Part shown: positions 1 through 10,291 of the stretch, in pieces
How the letters are laid out: every line of letters starts with the position of its first letter
Position numbering within the stretch: the stretch's first letter is position 1
NCBI GenBank assembly: GCA_964453995.1
Contig: CAYVQC010000015.1
Span: 11,550-75,549 of the forward strand
Direction of reading: 5' to 3'
DNA length: 64,000 bases
From: SKVR01 sp964453995
GTDB lineage: Bacteria > Bacteroidota > Bacteroidia > Bacteroidales > UBA7960
Notes under the pieces: generated by a model
Told to the model about the DNA's origin: nothing
What the model saw: only the letters and a program-made list of their open reading frames with translations
Database searches by the model: none
Translations under genes and position numbers: made by a program

Positions 1-1266
1 GTCTTCTTTTATGATCAAAACGGGCCGGTTATCAGTAAAGCTTCCCAGGTAACCAAAAGGATTAACCTGGCTGGTACATTCCAGCCAGATGGTATCGTTT
101 CCCAGAGGAACACATAGGATGACATGGTTGAACTGGTTTGCCGGAAGGATATCATCAATTTCGTATTTTCCGGTTCCAGCTTTTACCAGGGTATAGTGCG
201 ATTCTATATCTGCGGCCTTTAACAGAGCGCTCATGTAATTGGTAAGGGCCTTGCAATCGCCGTATCCAGTTTGGTCAACAGTAGTAGCATCGAAAGGTTG
301 CAGCCCTCCTATTCCTAAACTAATATTGATGTAACGGGTGCGGGATTGCATGAACTCGTAGATTATCTTAACCTTCTCCCTGTCCGATTCAATATCTTTA
401 ACCATATCCCTGACCTGGGCAATGCGTTCTTCAGGAAGCTTATCGCGTTCTGAAGTGATTCTCCATACCCATTCTCCAAATTCGTTCCATGAAGAAGCCC
501 TGCCTTCATATCCATCGTATTCAAATCTGTCGGGAGCGAACATAATACCGGGAGCCACCCATCCAAAACCGGGTACAAGATTCTCGTGGCGCACGGCAGG
601 CATGTTTTCAAACATCCATACAAGTCGCTTGCGATTTTTTTCTATATCAAGCGGACCAACCTTTTCTTCCTTTACCCTGGGAGCATGAATCCTGATCTCC
701 TGATCGGCAGGATACTCAATCTTCAGCATCGCCTTTTCTGTGCTTCGATTATAGTCCTCGGTAGGAAAAAATCCGGAAACATAAAACATTCCACGGCTCG
801 AGGTAACTTCATATTTATATACCACCGTATAGGGATAGTTGGCCAAAGCCGGCTGATAGGCCATTATGCGACTATCAGCAAACAAAGACCCCGAATCAAA
901 GTTGCTCATATCCACCAGATCGCGCCGGCGGATTCTTTTGATTTCATTTCCATTGCCATCGTATATGGCGCCTTCTGAAAATTTTGGCTTTGTGAATGAA
1001 TCATAGGGAATTAAAAGGATATCAGGCCCGGTGCCATTTTCATTGAGTATGGTCACTGCAATTTCGTACCTTATCGTGTATGAGCCTGGCCCATCAATGG
1101 ATACCTCCATATTATTAACACGATAAACGCTATTGGCATCGGTAAGCAGTTCGGGCGATATTCTGGAAACAGCGAATTGTTTTGATGCTTTTGCCTCTTC
1201 TGTGGCTGGAAAAATGCCTGCAAACAGTGAGCAAACAAAAAGAAAGAAGTATCCGGAGATTTTCAT
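1..1266 (-). CDS. DUF3857/transglutaminase-like exported protein (partial, C-terminus outside window)
   Basis: The gene starts with ATG at 1266 and runs 422 codons without a stop off the left edge. The N-terminus has a signal peptide (MKISGYFFLFVCSLFAGIF). Residues ~45-230 look like the beta-rich DUF3857 domain. A transglutaminase-like core follows, with the motif GYGDCK placing the likely nucleophile at Cys338 and a downstream FNHV as the likely His. Family members are about 640-680 residues, so roughly a third is missing. DUF3857 proteins are common exported proteins of Bacteroidota with no settled function; a transpeptidase or protease-like reaction on envelope or extracellular peptides is only inferred. 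The gene lies 10 bp downstream of a paralogue on the same strand, so the two are probably co-transcribed. The sequence contains the residues expected for an active enzyme, unlike its neighbour. Confidence 0.85.
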   Translation of the reverse strand, partial: MKISGYFFLFVCSLFAGIFPATEEAKASKQFAVSRISPELLTDANSVYRVNNMEVSIDGPGSYTIRYEIAVTILNENGTGPDILLIPYDSFTKPKFSEGAIYDGNGNEIKRIRRRDLVDMSNFDSGSLFADSRIMAYQPALANYPYTVVYKYEVTSSRGMFYVSGFFPTEDYNRSTEKAMLKIEYPADQEIRIHAPRVKEEKVGPLDIEKNRKRLVWMFENMPAVRHENLVPGFGWVAPGIMFAPDRFEYDGYEGRASSWNEFGEWVWRITSERDKLPEERIAQVRDMVKDIESDREKVKIIYEFMQSRTRYINISLGIGGLQPFDATTVDQTGYGDCKALTNYMSALLKAADIESHYTLVKAGTGKYEIDDILPANQFNHVILCVPLGNDTIWLECTSQVNPFGYLGSFTDNRPVLIIKED

Positions 1267-1276
1267 AGCCGTTGGT

Positions 1277-3241
1277 TTAGGTTTTCTTCAAAACAATATT
1301 CCGGGCCTGCTCTTCTACGATCTTCGTATAGAAATCACGAAGGCTTTGGTATTCTTCGGCGGTAAAGATGGACTTTCCGATCTCGAATTCAACCTTTACG
1401 CTGATATTTCCATCTTCGGTACGTTCATAAATGGCTGAGTAGCTGCCAGCCCTTCTGGGCATGGAGAAGCGGGCATTGCGTGGAAAATCCTCAACATCAT
1501 ATCCTTCAGGAATTTCAATGGTGATATTGTAAACCTCCCTGAAGGGGTAAACAAAGTCAACCGGATATTGTCTTTGCTCAAGCCTGAAGGGATTGGTCTC
1601 CATCCTGTCGATGAGCATCGGGCTGATGTAGAGAAGGTCTTTGGGGGTGGGATCTATCTGTGGGATCTCAAATTCATAAACACTCAGCAAGGGCTGGGTC
1701 CAGTCGCCATGATTCTGCAATTTAAAATTCTCAAGATTGATTCCCTGGTTGTCAGCCTCAAATTCATCCATATAATCTTCAATGCGATCGTAGCTTCTGT
1801 ATTCGTTCTCCATGCTCAGCCTGTGATAATTGGTTTTTTCTTTTTGCTGCTTGGTTACAATAGAACCACAAGGAAGAATCCTGATATGCGAATCAGTGAT
1901 GGTTTGATTTTCATTGAAAGCTTCCAAATCAACCCATCTGCCGTGTGAGGCGGATATCAACCGGCCTTTGCCGTTGATAGCCCGGCTAGGCAACAGGTAA
2001 TAAGGGGTATGTTTATCGGTAGCATCCAGGATTACTGAGGTTTCACCAACGGTAGCATGAACCACCACATAGTTGTATTTGCTGAGCATGATCTGGGCAG
2101 GGTTGAGGATACCGTTTCTGCGTGTACTAATGATAACCGGATCGGCCTGTATTCCCAGTTCACGAAGCAAAACCAGCAGCATGAGGTTGATATCGGCCGC
2201 GTTTCCTTCCTTTTCATCCCATGCTTTGCGCAGCGAGCGCCTTGCATATATGCTGTTTCTTCCATTCCAGTTCATTTCTTTCTGGATAAGTTGATATGCC
2301 GCTATCAGGCGATCCTGGATTTCCGGGTTTTCAGCCATGATGGTTTCGATCTGTTCAAGGAGAAATCCAGGTTTGTCAAGCTGCTTTCCAAAAGAATTGG
2401 ATTCCATCAGGGTAGTAGTTACCTGGGGCCAGGTATTGCTGAAGTTTTGATGGGTTCCAAAAGGAGGTGTGTAGCTCATCAATTCATGTTCAATTTTTGA
2501 AACATAATTGATCATTGAGTTCATATAAGGTTCGCTGATAAATGCAGGAGCATTCTCCATAATGTAGCGGGTAGTTATAACTTCATTGCGGTTTTCAACG
2601 TCATGCTCGGTGAGGGGCAAATAGCCACCCATCAATGGACGATAGTTGAAATAATCAGGAAGTATAGTACGAAACTCACTTATCAGAATGGGATATTCAC
2701 CCTGGAAAGTCCATGTTGGCAGGTCAAATAAGTATGGTGAATGAATAATATACTCCACTTCGAAAACCGATCCTTCCTGCAGGTTGGGCATGGTAGCGTT
2801 AAAGGTTTCCAGGTATTCGTGAACCTCTTCCATAAAACCATCGCTACGACGAATCTTTTCTTTCACCATTTCGCCATCCTGAGGAGTCCATATTATACCC
2901 CTGAAACTGGAAAGCCTCTCACGATTTCCTGCAGAACTGTGCAGGGGGATGCGAAATGTTGCCAGGTCGAAAGCATCACGATCAAAAACCTTGACCCTGA
3001 AATGACGGGTATAGCTGTAAAAAAAACCCTGATCGCCCCGATACATCATTTCCACCACACCGTAATCTCCCAAAATTACAGCCTTGGCGGTGGTATCAGC
3101 TTCAAAGCGCTGCATTTCCATGTGTTCATCGTCAACTTTACCCCATCTTATAGGTCCACGTTGAGCTTCTGCCGTTGCAGCCAGCAGACAAATAAAAACA
3201 ATAGCAACCAGAAATTGCTTAAATAAAAACGAATTCTTCAT
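1277..3241 (-). CDS. DUF3857/transglutaminase-like exported protein, catalytic residues lost
   Basis: A 654-residue protein with a clear signal peptide (residues 1-26, ending AEAQ), a DUF3857-like N-terminal half, a transglutaminase-like fold at about residues 310-420, and a C-terminal beta domain ending with a YRTEDG-type tail region. It is full length for the family. The core stretch that normally carries the nucleophile reads EGNAADIN (about residues 346-352) and has no Cys. The normal FNHV position reads YNYV, so the His is also absent, while the Asp of LDATD is kept. This suggests a non-catalytic binding or scaffold paralogue. It is the first gene of a two-gene minus-strand operon with the intact paralogue 10 bp downstream. 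Family assignment is firm; loss of activity is inferred from the motif. Confidence 0.88.
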   Translation of the reverse strand: MKNSFLFKQFLVAIVFICLLAATAEAQRGPIRWGKVDDEHMEMQRFEADTTAKAVILGDYGVVEMMYRGDQGFFYSYTRHFRVKVFDRDAFDLATFRIPLHSSAGNRERLSSFRGIIWTPQDGEMVKEKIRRSDGFMEEVHEYLETFNATMPNLQEGSVFEVEYIIHSPYLFDLPTWTFQGEYPILISEFRTILPDYFNYRPLMGGYLPLTEHDVENRNEVITTRYIMENAPAFISEPYMNSMINYVSKIEHELMSYTPPFGTHQNFSNTWPQVTTTLMESNSFGKQLDKPGFLLEQIETIMAENPEIQDRLIAAYQLIQKEMNWNGRNSIYARRSLRKAWDEKEGNAADINLMLLVLLRELGIQADPVIISTRRNGILNPAQIMLSKYNYVVVHATVGETSVILDATDKHTPYYLLPSRAINGKGRLISASHGRWVDLEAFNENQTITDSHIRILPCGSIVTKQQKEKTNYHRLSMENEYRSYDRIEDYMDEFEADNQGINLENFKLQNHGDWTQPLLSVYEFEIPQIDPTPKDLLYISPMLIDRMETNPFRLEQRQYPVDFVYPFREVYNITIEIPEGYDVEDFPRNARFSMPRRAGSYSAIYERTEDGNISVKVEFEIGKSIFTAEEYQSLRDFYTKIVEEQARNIVLKKT

Positions 3242-3409
3242 AGTTTTATGTATTTGGTTAAAAGTTTTCCTACTCCTGCAATACTCCCTTTGTTAATTAA
3301 TTTGTATAATGTTTACATTTTTTGGGAGGCTAAAATAGGTTAATTTTTTTTACAAACATATAAAGAGTATCGATTTTAAGAAAATTCTCGCAATTTAGAA
3401 CGATTTTAA

Positions 3410-3441
3410 ATACAAAAAGCGACAGATTAAATGTCTGTCGC
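3410..3441 (-). terminator. Rho-independent terminator after the SDR gene
   Basis: A perfect 8-bp stem (3419-3426 paired with 3434-3441) with a 7-base loop. On the minus strand it is followed by a run of T (complement of the A-run at 3414-3418). It sits 24 bp past the stop of the SDR gene. Confidence 0.75.
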
Positions 3442-3464
3442 CTAATTATGAGGATGAGATTGGA

Positions 3465-4163
3465 TCAGATTTTCAGAGCTCCCATGCCACCGTCTACCCC
3501 AATAATCTGCCCGGTAATCCATGAGGCCTCATCGCTGATAAGGAAGCCTGCCATGGATGCCAGGTCGGAAGGAGTACCGATCCTTTTTAGCGGATGTCTT
3601 TGGGCAGAGGATTCTTTTCTTTCGTCCGAGTTGAGCAATCGCGAAGCCAGAGGAGTATCAGTAAGTGAAGGAGCAATGGCATTTACTCTTATGTTGGGTG
3701 CCAGCTCGGCTGCCAGCGAACGGGTAAGACCTTCAACAGCACCTTTGGCCATTGCAACAGACGCATGGTAAGGCATTCCCTGCCCTACAGCCACAGTACT
3801 GAAAAAAACCACGGAAGCACCTTCCGATTTTTTGAGTTTGCTGAGCAATTGCTGCACTACCCGCATCCCTCCCAGCGCATTAAGTTTGAAATCCTGCAAC
3901 ACTTCTTCGGTTTTCAACCCACGAAGGGGTTTTAGAACAATGCTTCCGGGGCAATACACCAGAGCATCAAGGGTATCTGGCAAAAAGGAAAAATCGTATG
4001 TATCATCAAGTACATCAATGGTGCTCCATTGAACATTATCAAGCTGATCGAGGGCTCCCCTGTTGCGGCTCATAGCATAAACATTGTGTTTTGGGGCCAG
4101 CTGACCGGCAAGTTCAAATCCAATACCGGAACTCGCTCCTATAACAAGTATATTCTTTTTCAT
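3465..4163 (-). CDS. Short-chain dehydrogenase/reductase with unusual active site
   Basis: A 232-residue Rossmann-fold protein of the SDR superfamily. The nucleotide-binding motif GASSGIG is at residues 9-15, the NNAG-equivalent reads YCPG (70-73), and the C-terminal part has the usual RVNAIAPSLTDTP and ITGQIIGVDGG motifs. The catalytic region keeps Ser122 and Lys140, but the Tyr expected four residues before the Lys is Val136 (VAMAK instead of YxxSK). A Tyr lies at 132, out of register. Length and all other motifs are normal for the family. I have seen this SxAxAKGA type of SDR in Bacteroidota, but I cannot assign a substrate. The gene appears monocistronic, with its own terminator downstream. 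An oxidoreductase that uses another acid, or a protein with a non-redox role, are both possible. Confidence 0.88.
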   Translation of the reverse strand: MKKNILVIGASSGIGFELAGQLAPKHNVYAMSRNRGALDQLDNVQWSTIDVLDDTYDFSFLPDTLDALVYCPGSIVLKPLRGLKTEEVLQDFKLNALGGMRVVQQLLSKLKKSEGASVVFFSTVAVGQGMPYHASVAMAKGAVEGLTRSLAAELAPNIRVNAIAPSLTDTPLASRLLNSDERKESSAQRHPLKRIGTPSDLASMAGFLISDEASWITGQIIGVDGGMGALKI

Positions 4164-4781
4164 TTTGTATTTATTTCAGGTTAATAAAATCAATAATAAA
4201 GCCCGGAAAGATTCATAAAAAAATGCTGCCGGAATATCAAATCCTTTGTTGATAGAAACCAGATTTTCAACTCAAAAGTTCAACATTTTTTCCCCGTGGC
4301 ATACAATGATCTTATGTCTCTATCTCCACGAAAATCCGAAGTTGAAAAGACAAAAAAATAACCTGCGAAAATTCTATCTGACATAATAAAGTCAGTACCA
4401 GGTAAGAAACAAGTACATATATTTAATTTCACCGAATACCTCCTCTGTAATAAACTCCCCCAAAAAAACAGGAAATACGCACCAACGAAACAAATCCTCC
4501 CACCAGCCACCCCAGGCTTTCAAGACCAATGATTTACTTCTGCAAGAACAAGAGAATTCTTCCGGGTAATTACTTCCGTAAGGATTTCGGTGATTCTCGA
4601 TTAAATTCTCATTCTCAGTGAATTTACTTTACAAATTATAAAGCAGTAAAGAAATAAAATTGCAACTAACGATGATCACATCCAGGCTTTTTTCCGATTC
4701 CAGGATTGAGTTGCGGAAAGCACACGGCAAAATCGTTTTTAAGCCCTTTAATGATACTTTAATCCCCTTCATTCAAAAAAA
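4164..4781. other. Long intergenic region between divergent genes
   Basis: About 620 bases separating the minus-strand SDR gene from the plus-strand metalloprotease. No reading frame here has a plausible start, composition or family resemblance. Promoters of both flanking genes must lie here, but I did not find a clean TAnnTTTG element. Confidence 0.5.
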
Positions 4782-7700
4782 ATGATCAGAAGAAAACTTA
4801 CAATCAGGAATTATATCACTATCCTCAGTGTCCTCTTAGCCCTTTTCTCGGTACAGCCTTTGCGGGCTGCCTGGGTTGAAAATGTCCCCACAACAGTAAA
4901 GAATCCGGATGGTACCGAGCTGGAAGTACTGGCCAGCGGTGATGAATTCTTCAATTATCTTCACGATGAACAAGGTTTTACCATTATTGCCGGCAAAGAT
5001 GGGTTTTATTACTACGCCATATCTTCGGGTGACACTCTTACAGCATCAACCTATCGTGTTGGTGCCATTGATCCCCTTCAGGCTGGAATAACCCCACATA
5101 ACGGCATTAGCCAGCAGGAATACCAGCGACGCAAGGCCAAAATGCTGGAAGTATTTGAAACCAAACAAATGAAAGGAATCCATGACGGTACTTTCAATAA
5201 CATTGTAGTTTATATCCGGTTTAGCGATGATACGGAATTTACCAATCCTCGCTCACTTTACGACGGGCGACTAAACAATGAGGAAGGACCATCGGTAATA
5301 GACTATTTCGAAGAGGTTTCCTATGGCATGGTAACAGTCCAAAGTCATCATTTTCCGCCATCGTCCATGGATGTGAATATTTCCTACCAGGATATTTATC
5401 CCCGTTCTTATTTTGAGCCTTACCACAGCACAAATAATCCCAATGGTTATACCTCATCACAACGCACGGCCCGCGAACATCAGCTGCTTCACAGGGCAGT
5501 AACGGCAGTAGCAGAATCGATTCCTTCCGACTTAAACATTGACAGCGATAACGATGGCATGGTTGACAATGTATGCTTTATTATTAAAGGAAGTAGCGGA
5601 ACATGGGCTTCAATTCTGTGGGCCCACCGCTGGGCATTGTTTTCCACCAATACCTACATCAATGGCAAGCGGGTATGGGATTATACCTTCCAACCCGAAA
5701 CGCAGGCTACTGTTCAGATCCTCAACCACGAGCTTTTTCATACCTTCGGAGCACCCGACCTTTATCGCTACACCAACAACAACATTACCCCTGTGGGCCC
5801 GTGGGATCTTATGCATTCAGGAAACGGACACATGAGTGCTTTTATGAAATGGAAATATACCAACCAAACCTGGATCAGCGATATTCCCGTGATCTCGGAG
5901 CCGGGCACTTACACCCTCAATCCCCTTTACATGCCCGACAATAATGCCTTCAGGATCAATTCGCCCAACAGTGATACCGAGTACTTTGTTGTAGAATACC
6001 GCCACAGGCTATCCGGTACCTACGAAAACAACCTGCCTGGCAACGGATTACTTGTTTACCGAATCAATACCCTGGCCGGTAATGGTAATGCCAATGGGCC
6101 ACCCGATGAGGTTTACCTTTACAGACCCAACGGTACCAATACCCTCAATGGATTGGTACACCAGGCCAATTACTCTTCACAAACCGGCCGCACCGAAATT
6201 AATGACACTACCAACCCATCTTCTTTTCTGAGCGACGACAGTGCAGGAGGTTTAATGATATCTAACATATCACAGGCCGGTGAAACCATCACCTTTGATC
6301 TTTTTGGGGGTCCTACAGACAGTTTCGAGATTACCGCCGAAGCCAGTCCCTCTCATGGAGGTACCATTGAAGGCACCGGTACGTGGTATGAAGGACATAC
6401 CGCCACCATTACCGCCATACCCGCCAGCAATTTTGAATTTCAAAACTGGACCGAAAACGGATCTGTAGTATCAAACCAGGCTCAGTATTCCTTTACGGCA
6501 ACCGGCGACCGGCATCTTGTGGCTAATTTTGGCTCTGCCTCACCCGTATATCATATTGCACTCACTGCCAATCCATCAGATGGCGGGTCGGTAAGCGGGG
6601 GAGGAAACCATCCCGAGGGTGCCAATGTTACTGTATCTGCCACGCCAGAAACAGGCTACGATTTTGTAAACTGGACAGAAAACGGAACCATCGTTTCCAC
6701 CCAACAGGACTTTTCATTTACGGCAGAACAAAACCGCGATCTTACCGCCAACTTCCAGATGAAGACCTATGAGATCAACCTTACGGCAAATCCATCACAG
6801 GGTGGTAATGTTACCGGCGGGGGCACTGTATCCCATGGAACCGTCAGAGCGGTAAATGCTTTTCCGGCCACAGGTTATACTTTTGTGAGCTGGACCGAAA
6901 ACGGAGAAGTGGTTTCCAGCAATACCCAATATATGTTCCAGGTAACTTCTGACAGAAACCTGGTGGCAAATTTTTCGCAGGAAGGTACAAATACATACAC
7001 CATTACCATTAACAGAAATCCCATCGATGGTGGTACAACCACCGGAAGCGGTACCTATGAGGAAGGCCAACAGGCAACACTCACGGCCTCACCGGCTGCC
7101 GGCTATCAGTTTGTAAACTGGACAGAAAACGGAAATGTGGTATCATCACAATCCACCTACAGTTTCACCGTAACTGCCAGCAAGACACTGACCGCCAATT
7201 TCACACTCAACACTCACACCATAGCACTCAATGCCAATCCTGTTGGAGGCGGAGAACTATCCGGCAGTGGCAGCTATACCTATGGACAATCTGCCACTGT
7301 CTCCGCCTCACCAAACGAAGGATATACCTTTGTAAACTGGACGGAAAATGGTTCGGTGGTTTCCTCCAATGCCAGCTATACCTTTACCGTTACCGACGAC
7401 AGGTCGCTCACAGCTCATTTCTCACAGGATGCCTATACCGTAAGCCTCAATGCACAGCCCACTGAGGGTGGTACAGTAGCAGGGGCCGGAAGCTACAACC
7501 ATGGCCAGGATGCCACCGTTTCGGCAACTCCGGAAACAGGATATACCTTTGTAAACTGGACGGAGAATGGCTCGGTGGTTTCTACCAATGCCAGCTATAC
7601 CTTTACCGTTACCGACAACAGGTCGCTCACAGCCCATTTCTCACAGGATGCCTANNNNNNNNNNNNNNNNNNNNNNNNNNNNNNNNNNNNNNNNNNNNNN

Positions 7701-9169
7701 NNNNNNNNNNNNNNNNNNNNNNNNNNNNNNNNNNNNNNNNNNNNNNNNNNNNNNCCTTTACCGTTACCGACAACAGGTCGCTCACAGCCCATTTCTCACA
7801 GGATGCCTATACCGTAAGCCTCAATGCACAGCCCACTGAGGGTGGTACAGTAGCAGGGGCCGGAAGCTACAACCATGGCCAGGATGCCACCGTTTCGGCA
7901 ACTCCGGAAACAGGATATACCTTTGTAAACTGGACGGAGAATGGCTCGGTGGTTTCTACCAATGCCAGCTATACCTTTACCGTTACCGACAACAGGTCGC
8001 TCACAGCCCATTTCTCACAGGATGCCTACACCGTAAGCCTCAATGCACAGCCTGCGGAAGGAGGCTCAGTGGAGGGAGCAGGAAACTACGAATTTGGCTC
8101 AACGGCAACGATCCTGGCTAGGCCTGCCGAGGGGTACCACTTTACCGGCTGGACAGAAAACGGAATTGAACTTTCCTCGCAAGAGGAATACAGCTTTACT
8201 GTAACAGAAGACCGGTCCTTTACCGCCCATTTCGAAAAGAATTCCTACACAGTAACGCTCGAAGCCAATCCTTCTGAAGGAGGAACCTTGTCAGGAGCAG
8301 GTGATTATACACATGGCAGTTTTGTTATAATAACTGCATTGGCAGGTGATGATTTCCAATTCCTTTACTGGATTGAAAATGGAGAGATCGTTACAACCAA
8401 TTCAGAGTATGCCTTTGAAGCAAACCATGACAGGCACCTTATTGCGGTGTTTGAATCAACGCTCCCGGTTTACGAAATTACTGTGAGAACTTATCCTGAA
8501 GAGGGATACTACGGATTTGTGATCGGTGAAGGTTATTACCAGGAAGAAGAATGGGTGCAGCTCACAGCTGAACCCCGCGACCAGAGCGCTATGTTCCTTG
8601 GTTGGGTTGAAAACGGAGATACCCTTAGCAAAGAGTTGCATTATGGTTTCTCAGCCCTGCATGACCGCGAAATTGTGGCAGCCTTCCAAACGCAGGAACG
8701 CATCTTCAACGTAAGAACCATACTTCCCGAGGAACATCGCCTGGAAATTTCCGGCGAGGGAAGCTATTATGAAGGAGAAACTGCAACACTGGATTTAAAG
8801 ATCACTGACAACTTAAGGTTTGTAGGGTGGGAAAACGCAGCCGGCCAGATCGTATCGCGCAATATTCCTTACTCCTTTAGTGTAACCCGCAACATAACCC
8901 TTAAGGCATTGCTGGAAGTAATCCCTGAAGAGGAGCAACCAGAGCTGATCCAGGTATATCCTAACCCATCCAATGGCAGATTCTGCATTTTCGTGGAAGA
9001 ACCCTACACAGCTGAGATACGCAACACATCAGGGTTCATTGTTTGGCAGGGGGATTTGGTAGCCGGCCAGAACTGCATTGACCTGGCATACCTGGAACTG
9101 GGCATGTACCTGATCAATTTCTACAATGAAACCAAAGCGGATTCTCAAAAAATAATTATTACAAACTAG
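4782..9169 (+). CDS. Secreted M6-family metalloprotease with InlB-B-like repeats and T9SS sorting domain (interrupted by assembly gap)
   Basis: One gene split in the assembly by 100 Ns at 7655-7754. The upstream part begins with ATG at 4782 and a signal peptide (residues 1-29). Residues ~80-510 are an M6 (immune inhibitor A-like) peptidase domain with the zinc motif HELFH at residue 316 followed by TFGAPDLY. From 6318 onward come at least eleven ~73-residue beta repeats with the core signature FVNWTENG. The protein ends with a T9SS type A sorting domain (YPNPSNG near 8956, then GMYLINF and KIIITN). The nominal gap shifts the frame. If repeat periodicity is kept, the missing DNA is 164 plus a multiple of 219 bases, which restores one frame. 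It is a predicted cell-surface or extracellular protease exported by Sec then T9SS. Substrate is unknown. Confidence 0.9.
6318..8917 (+). repeat. Tandem array of ~219-bp units encoding InlB-B-like domains
   Basis: Six complete units precede the gap and about five follow. Outer units have diverged, whereas the unit at 7428-7646 and the first unit after the gap (7802-8020) are identical over the whole 219 bp. Each unit carries a GG(T/S)V-GAGSY segment, a PE-GY-FVNWTENG core and an F(T)VT-DRSLTAHF end. The identical central units point to recent duplication and are the likely cause of the assembly break. Confidence 0.9.
7655..7754. other. Scaffold gap (100 N) inside identical repeats
   Basis: Exactly 100 Ns, a conventional placeholder, flanked by the same repeat unit on each side. 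True length and repeat number are unknown. Confidence 0.98.
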
Positions 9170-9244
9170 TCCGGAACAGAAATTCATGAAACATAGATAA
9201 GATCGGTTGCGAAAATGTAACACATGGTTTTTTAAGTTTTTATT

Positions 9245-9269
9245 AAGGAGCTCTCAGGAGCTCCTTTTT
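9245..9269 (+). terminator. Rho-independent terminator of the metalloprotease gene
   Basis: A perfect 9-bp stem (9245-9253 with 9258-9266), a 4-base loop and a following T-run, 76 bp after the stop codon. Confidence 0.85.
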
Positions 9270-9384
9270 GCATTTCAAGACACCCATATGTCGCTGATAT
9301 TTAGAGCAATAACCATGCTTTTTGCAATCCATTGAAGCAAATATAATATCAGAAAAAATATTTCTGTTTTTCAAAACAAAACCT

Positions 9385-9392
9385 TATTTTTG
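9385..9392 (+). promoter_or_regulatory. Possible -7 element (TATTTTTG) for the glycosyltransferase-dihydroorotase pair
   Basis: It matches the Bacteroidota -7 consensus TAnnTTTG and lies about 110 bp before the GTG start at 9501. No TTTG is found at the usual 19-base spacing upstream. The rest of the 9170-9500 interval contains the protease terminator and nothing else I recognise. Confidence 0.4.
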
Positions 9393-9500
9393 GCCTTTCC
9401 AATGATCAGGATAAAAATAATTTCATCACGGATAATACTTTTCCAAATGGGGAGGTTATCTTTACGTTAATTAGATAACAAATTTCAAACGTCCAAGGCA

Positions 9501-10250
9501 GTGGCAGATAGTCTGGTAATTATTCCCACATATAATGAGAAAGAGAATATTGAGAGGATAATCAGAAAAATATTTTCATTGCAAACACCCTTTCATATTC
9601 TTATTATCGATGACAACTCTCCTGATGGTACTGCTGAAATCGTAAAAAAGCTTATCTCCGAATTTCCCGAAAAATTATTTATAGAGAGCCGAAAAGGAAA
9701 ACTTGGCCTTGGCACGGCGTATATTCATGGGTTTAAGTGGGCCTTGCGTCGCACCTACGAGTATATCTTTGAAATGGATGCCGATTTTTCGCACAATCCT
9801 GAAGATCTTCCCCGGCTTTATAAAGCTTGTGCTGTAGATGGCTACGACCTTGCCATTGGTTCAAGATACATCAATGGAGTAAATGTGATCAACTGGCCCA
9901 TGGGTAGAGTGCTTATGTCGTATTATGCATCGGCTTATGTGAGGTTCATTACCCGCATGAAGGTGAGAGATACAACGGCAGGCTTTAAGTGCTACAAAAG
10001 GCAGGTTCTCGAGTCTATTGACCTGGACAAGATCCGCTTTACCGGATATGCGTTCCAGATTGAAATGAAATTTATCACCTGGAAAATCGGTTTCCGGATC
10101 AAGGAAATCTCTATCGTTTTTACCGACAGGACACAAGGCGTATCCAAAATGAGCACAGGAATTTTTAAGGAAGCTGTCCTGGGGGTAATAAAGCTGCGGC
10201 TGAAAAACATCTTCAATCCTTATAAAAGATTCCAGGGCAGCAATATTTAA
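9501..10250 (+). CDS. Family 2 glycosyltransferase, polyprenol monophosphomannose synthase-like
   Basis: A 249-residue GT-A glycosyltransferase that uses a GTG start. The N-terminal nucleotide-sugar motif reads VIIPTYNEKENI, followed by IIDDNSPDGT and the metal-binding EMDADFSHNP. These are hallmarks of the dolichol/polyprenol-phosphate mannosyltransferase group (DPM1-like). There is no C-terminal membrane domain, as in the soluble, membrane-associated form. It would transfer a hexose from a nucleotide sugar to a lipid phosphate carrier at the cytoplasmic face of the inner membrane. Donor sugar cannot be read from sequence. Dihydroorotase follows 41 bp downstream on the same strand, so the two probably share a transcript. 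Confidence 0.88.
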   Translation: MADSLVIIPTYNEKENIERIIRKIFSLQTPFHILIIDDNSPDGTAEIVKKLISEFPEKLFIESRKGKLGLGTAYIHGFKWALRRTYEYIFEMDADFSHNPEDLPRLYKACAVDGYDLAIGSRYINGVNVINWPMGRVLMSYYASAYVRFITRMKVRDTTAGFKCYKRQVLESIDLDKIRFTGYAFQIEMKFITWKIGFRIKEISIVFTDRTQGVSKMSTGIFKEAVLGVIKLRLKNIFNPYKRFQGSNI

Positions 10251-10291
10251 CCTTTCTGCCCTTTCTATCCACAACTTCAAATTCACCGCTT

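Noticed and set aside
2057..2500. Plus-strand frame of 147 codons
   Set aside because: Fully inside and antisense to the DUF3857 gene, with no family resemblance or start context.
4280..4510. Minus-strand frame of 76 codons in the 4.2-4.8 kb intergenic region
   Set aside because: AT-driven composition, no domain, no promoter or conserved context; treated as chance.
7422..8011. Two identical minus-strand frames of 71 codons on each side of the gap
   Set aside because: They are the antisense of the tandem repeat unit in the metalloprotease gene; their identity only repeats the identity of the units.
6318..8917. Tandem repeats as a CRISPR array
   Set aside because: Units are 219 bp, coding, and lack short repeats with variable spacers.
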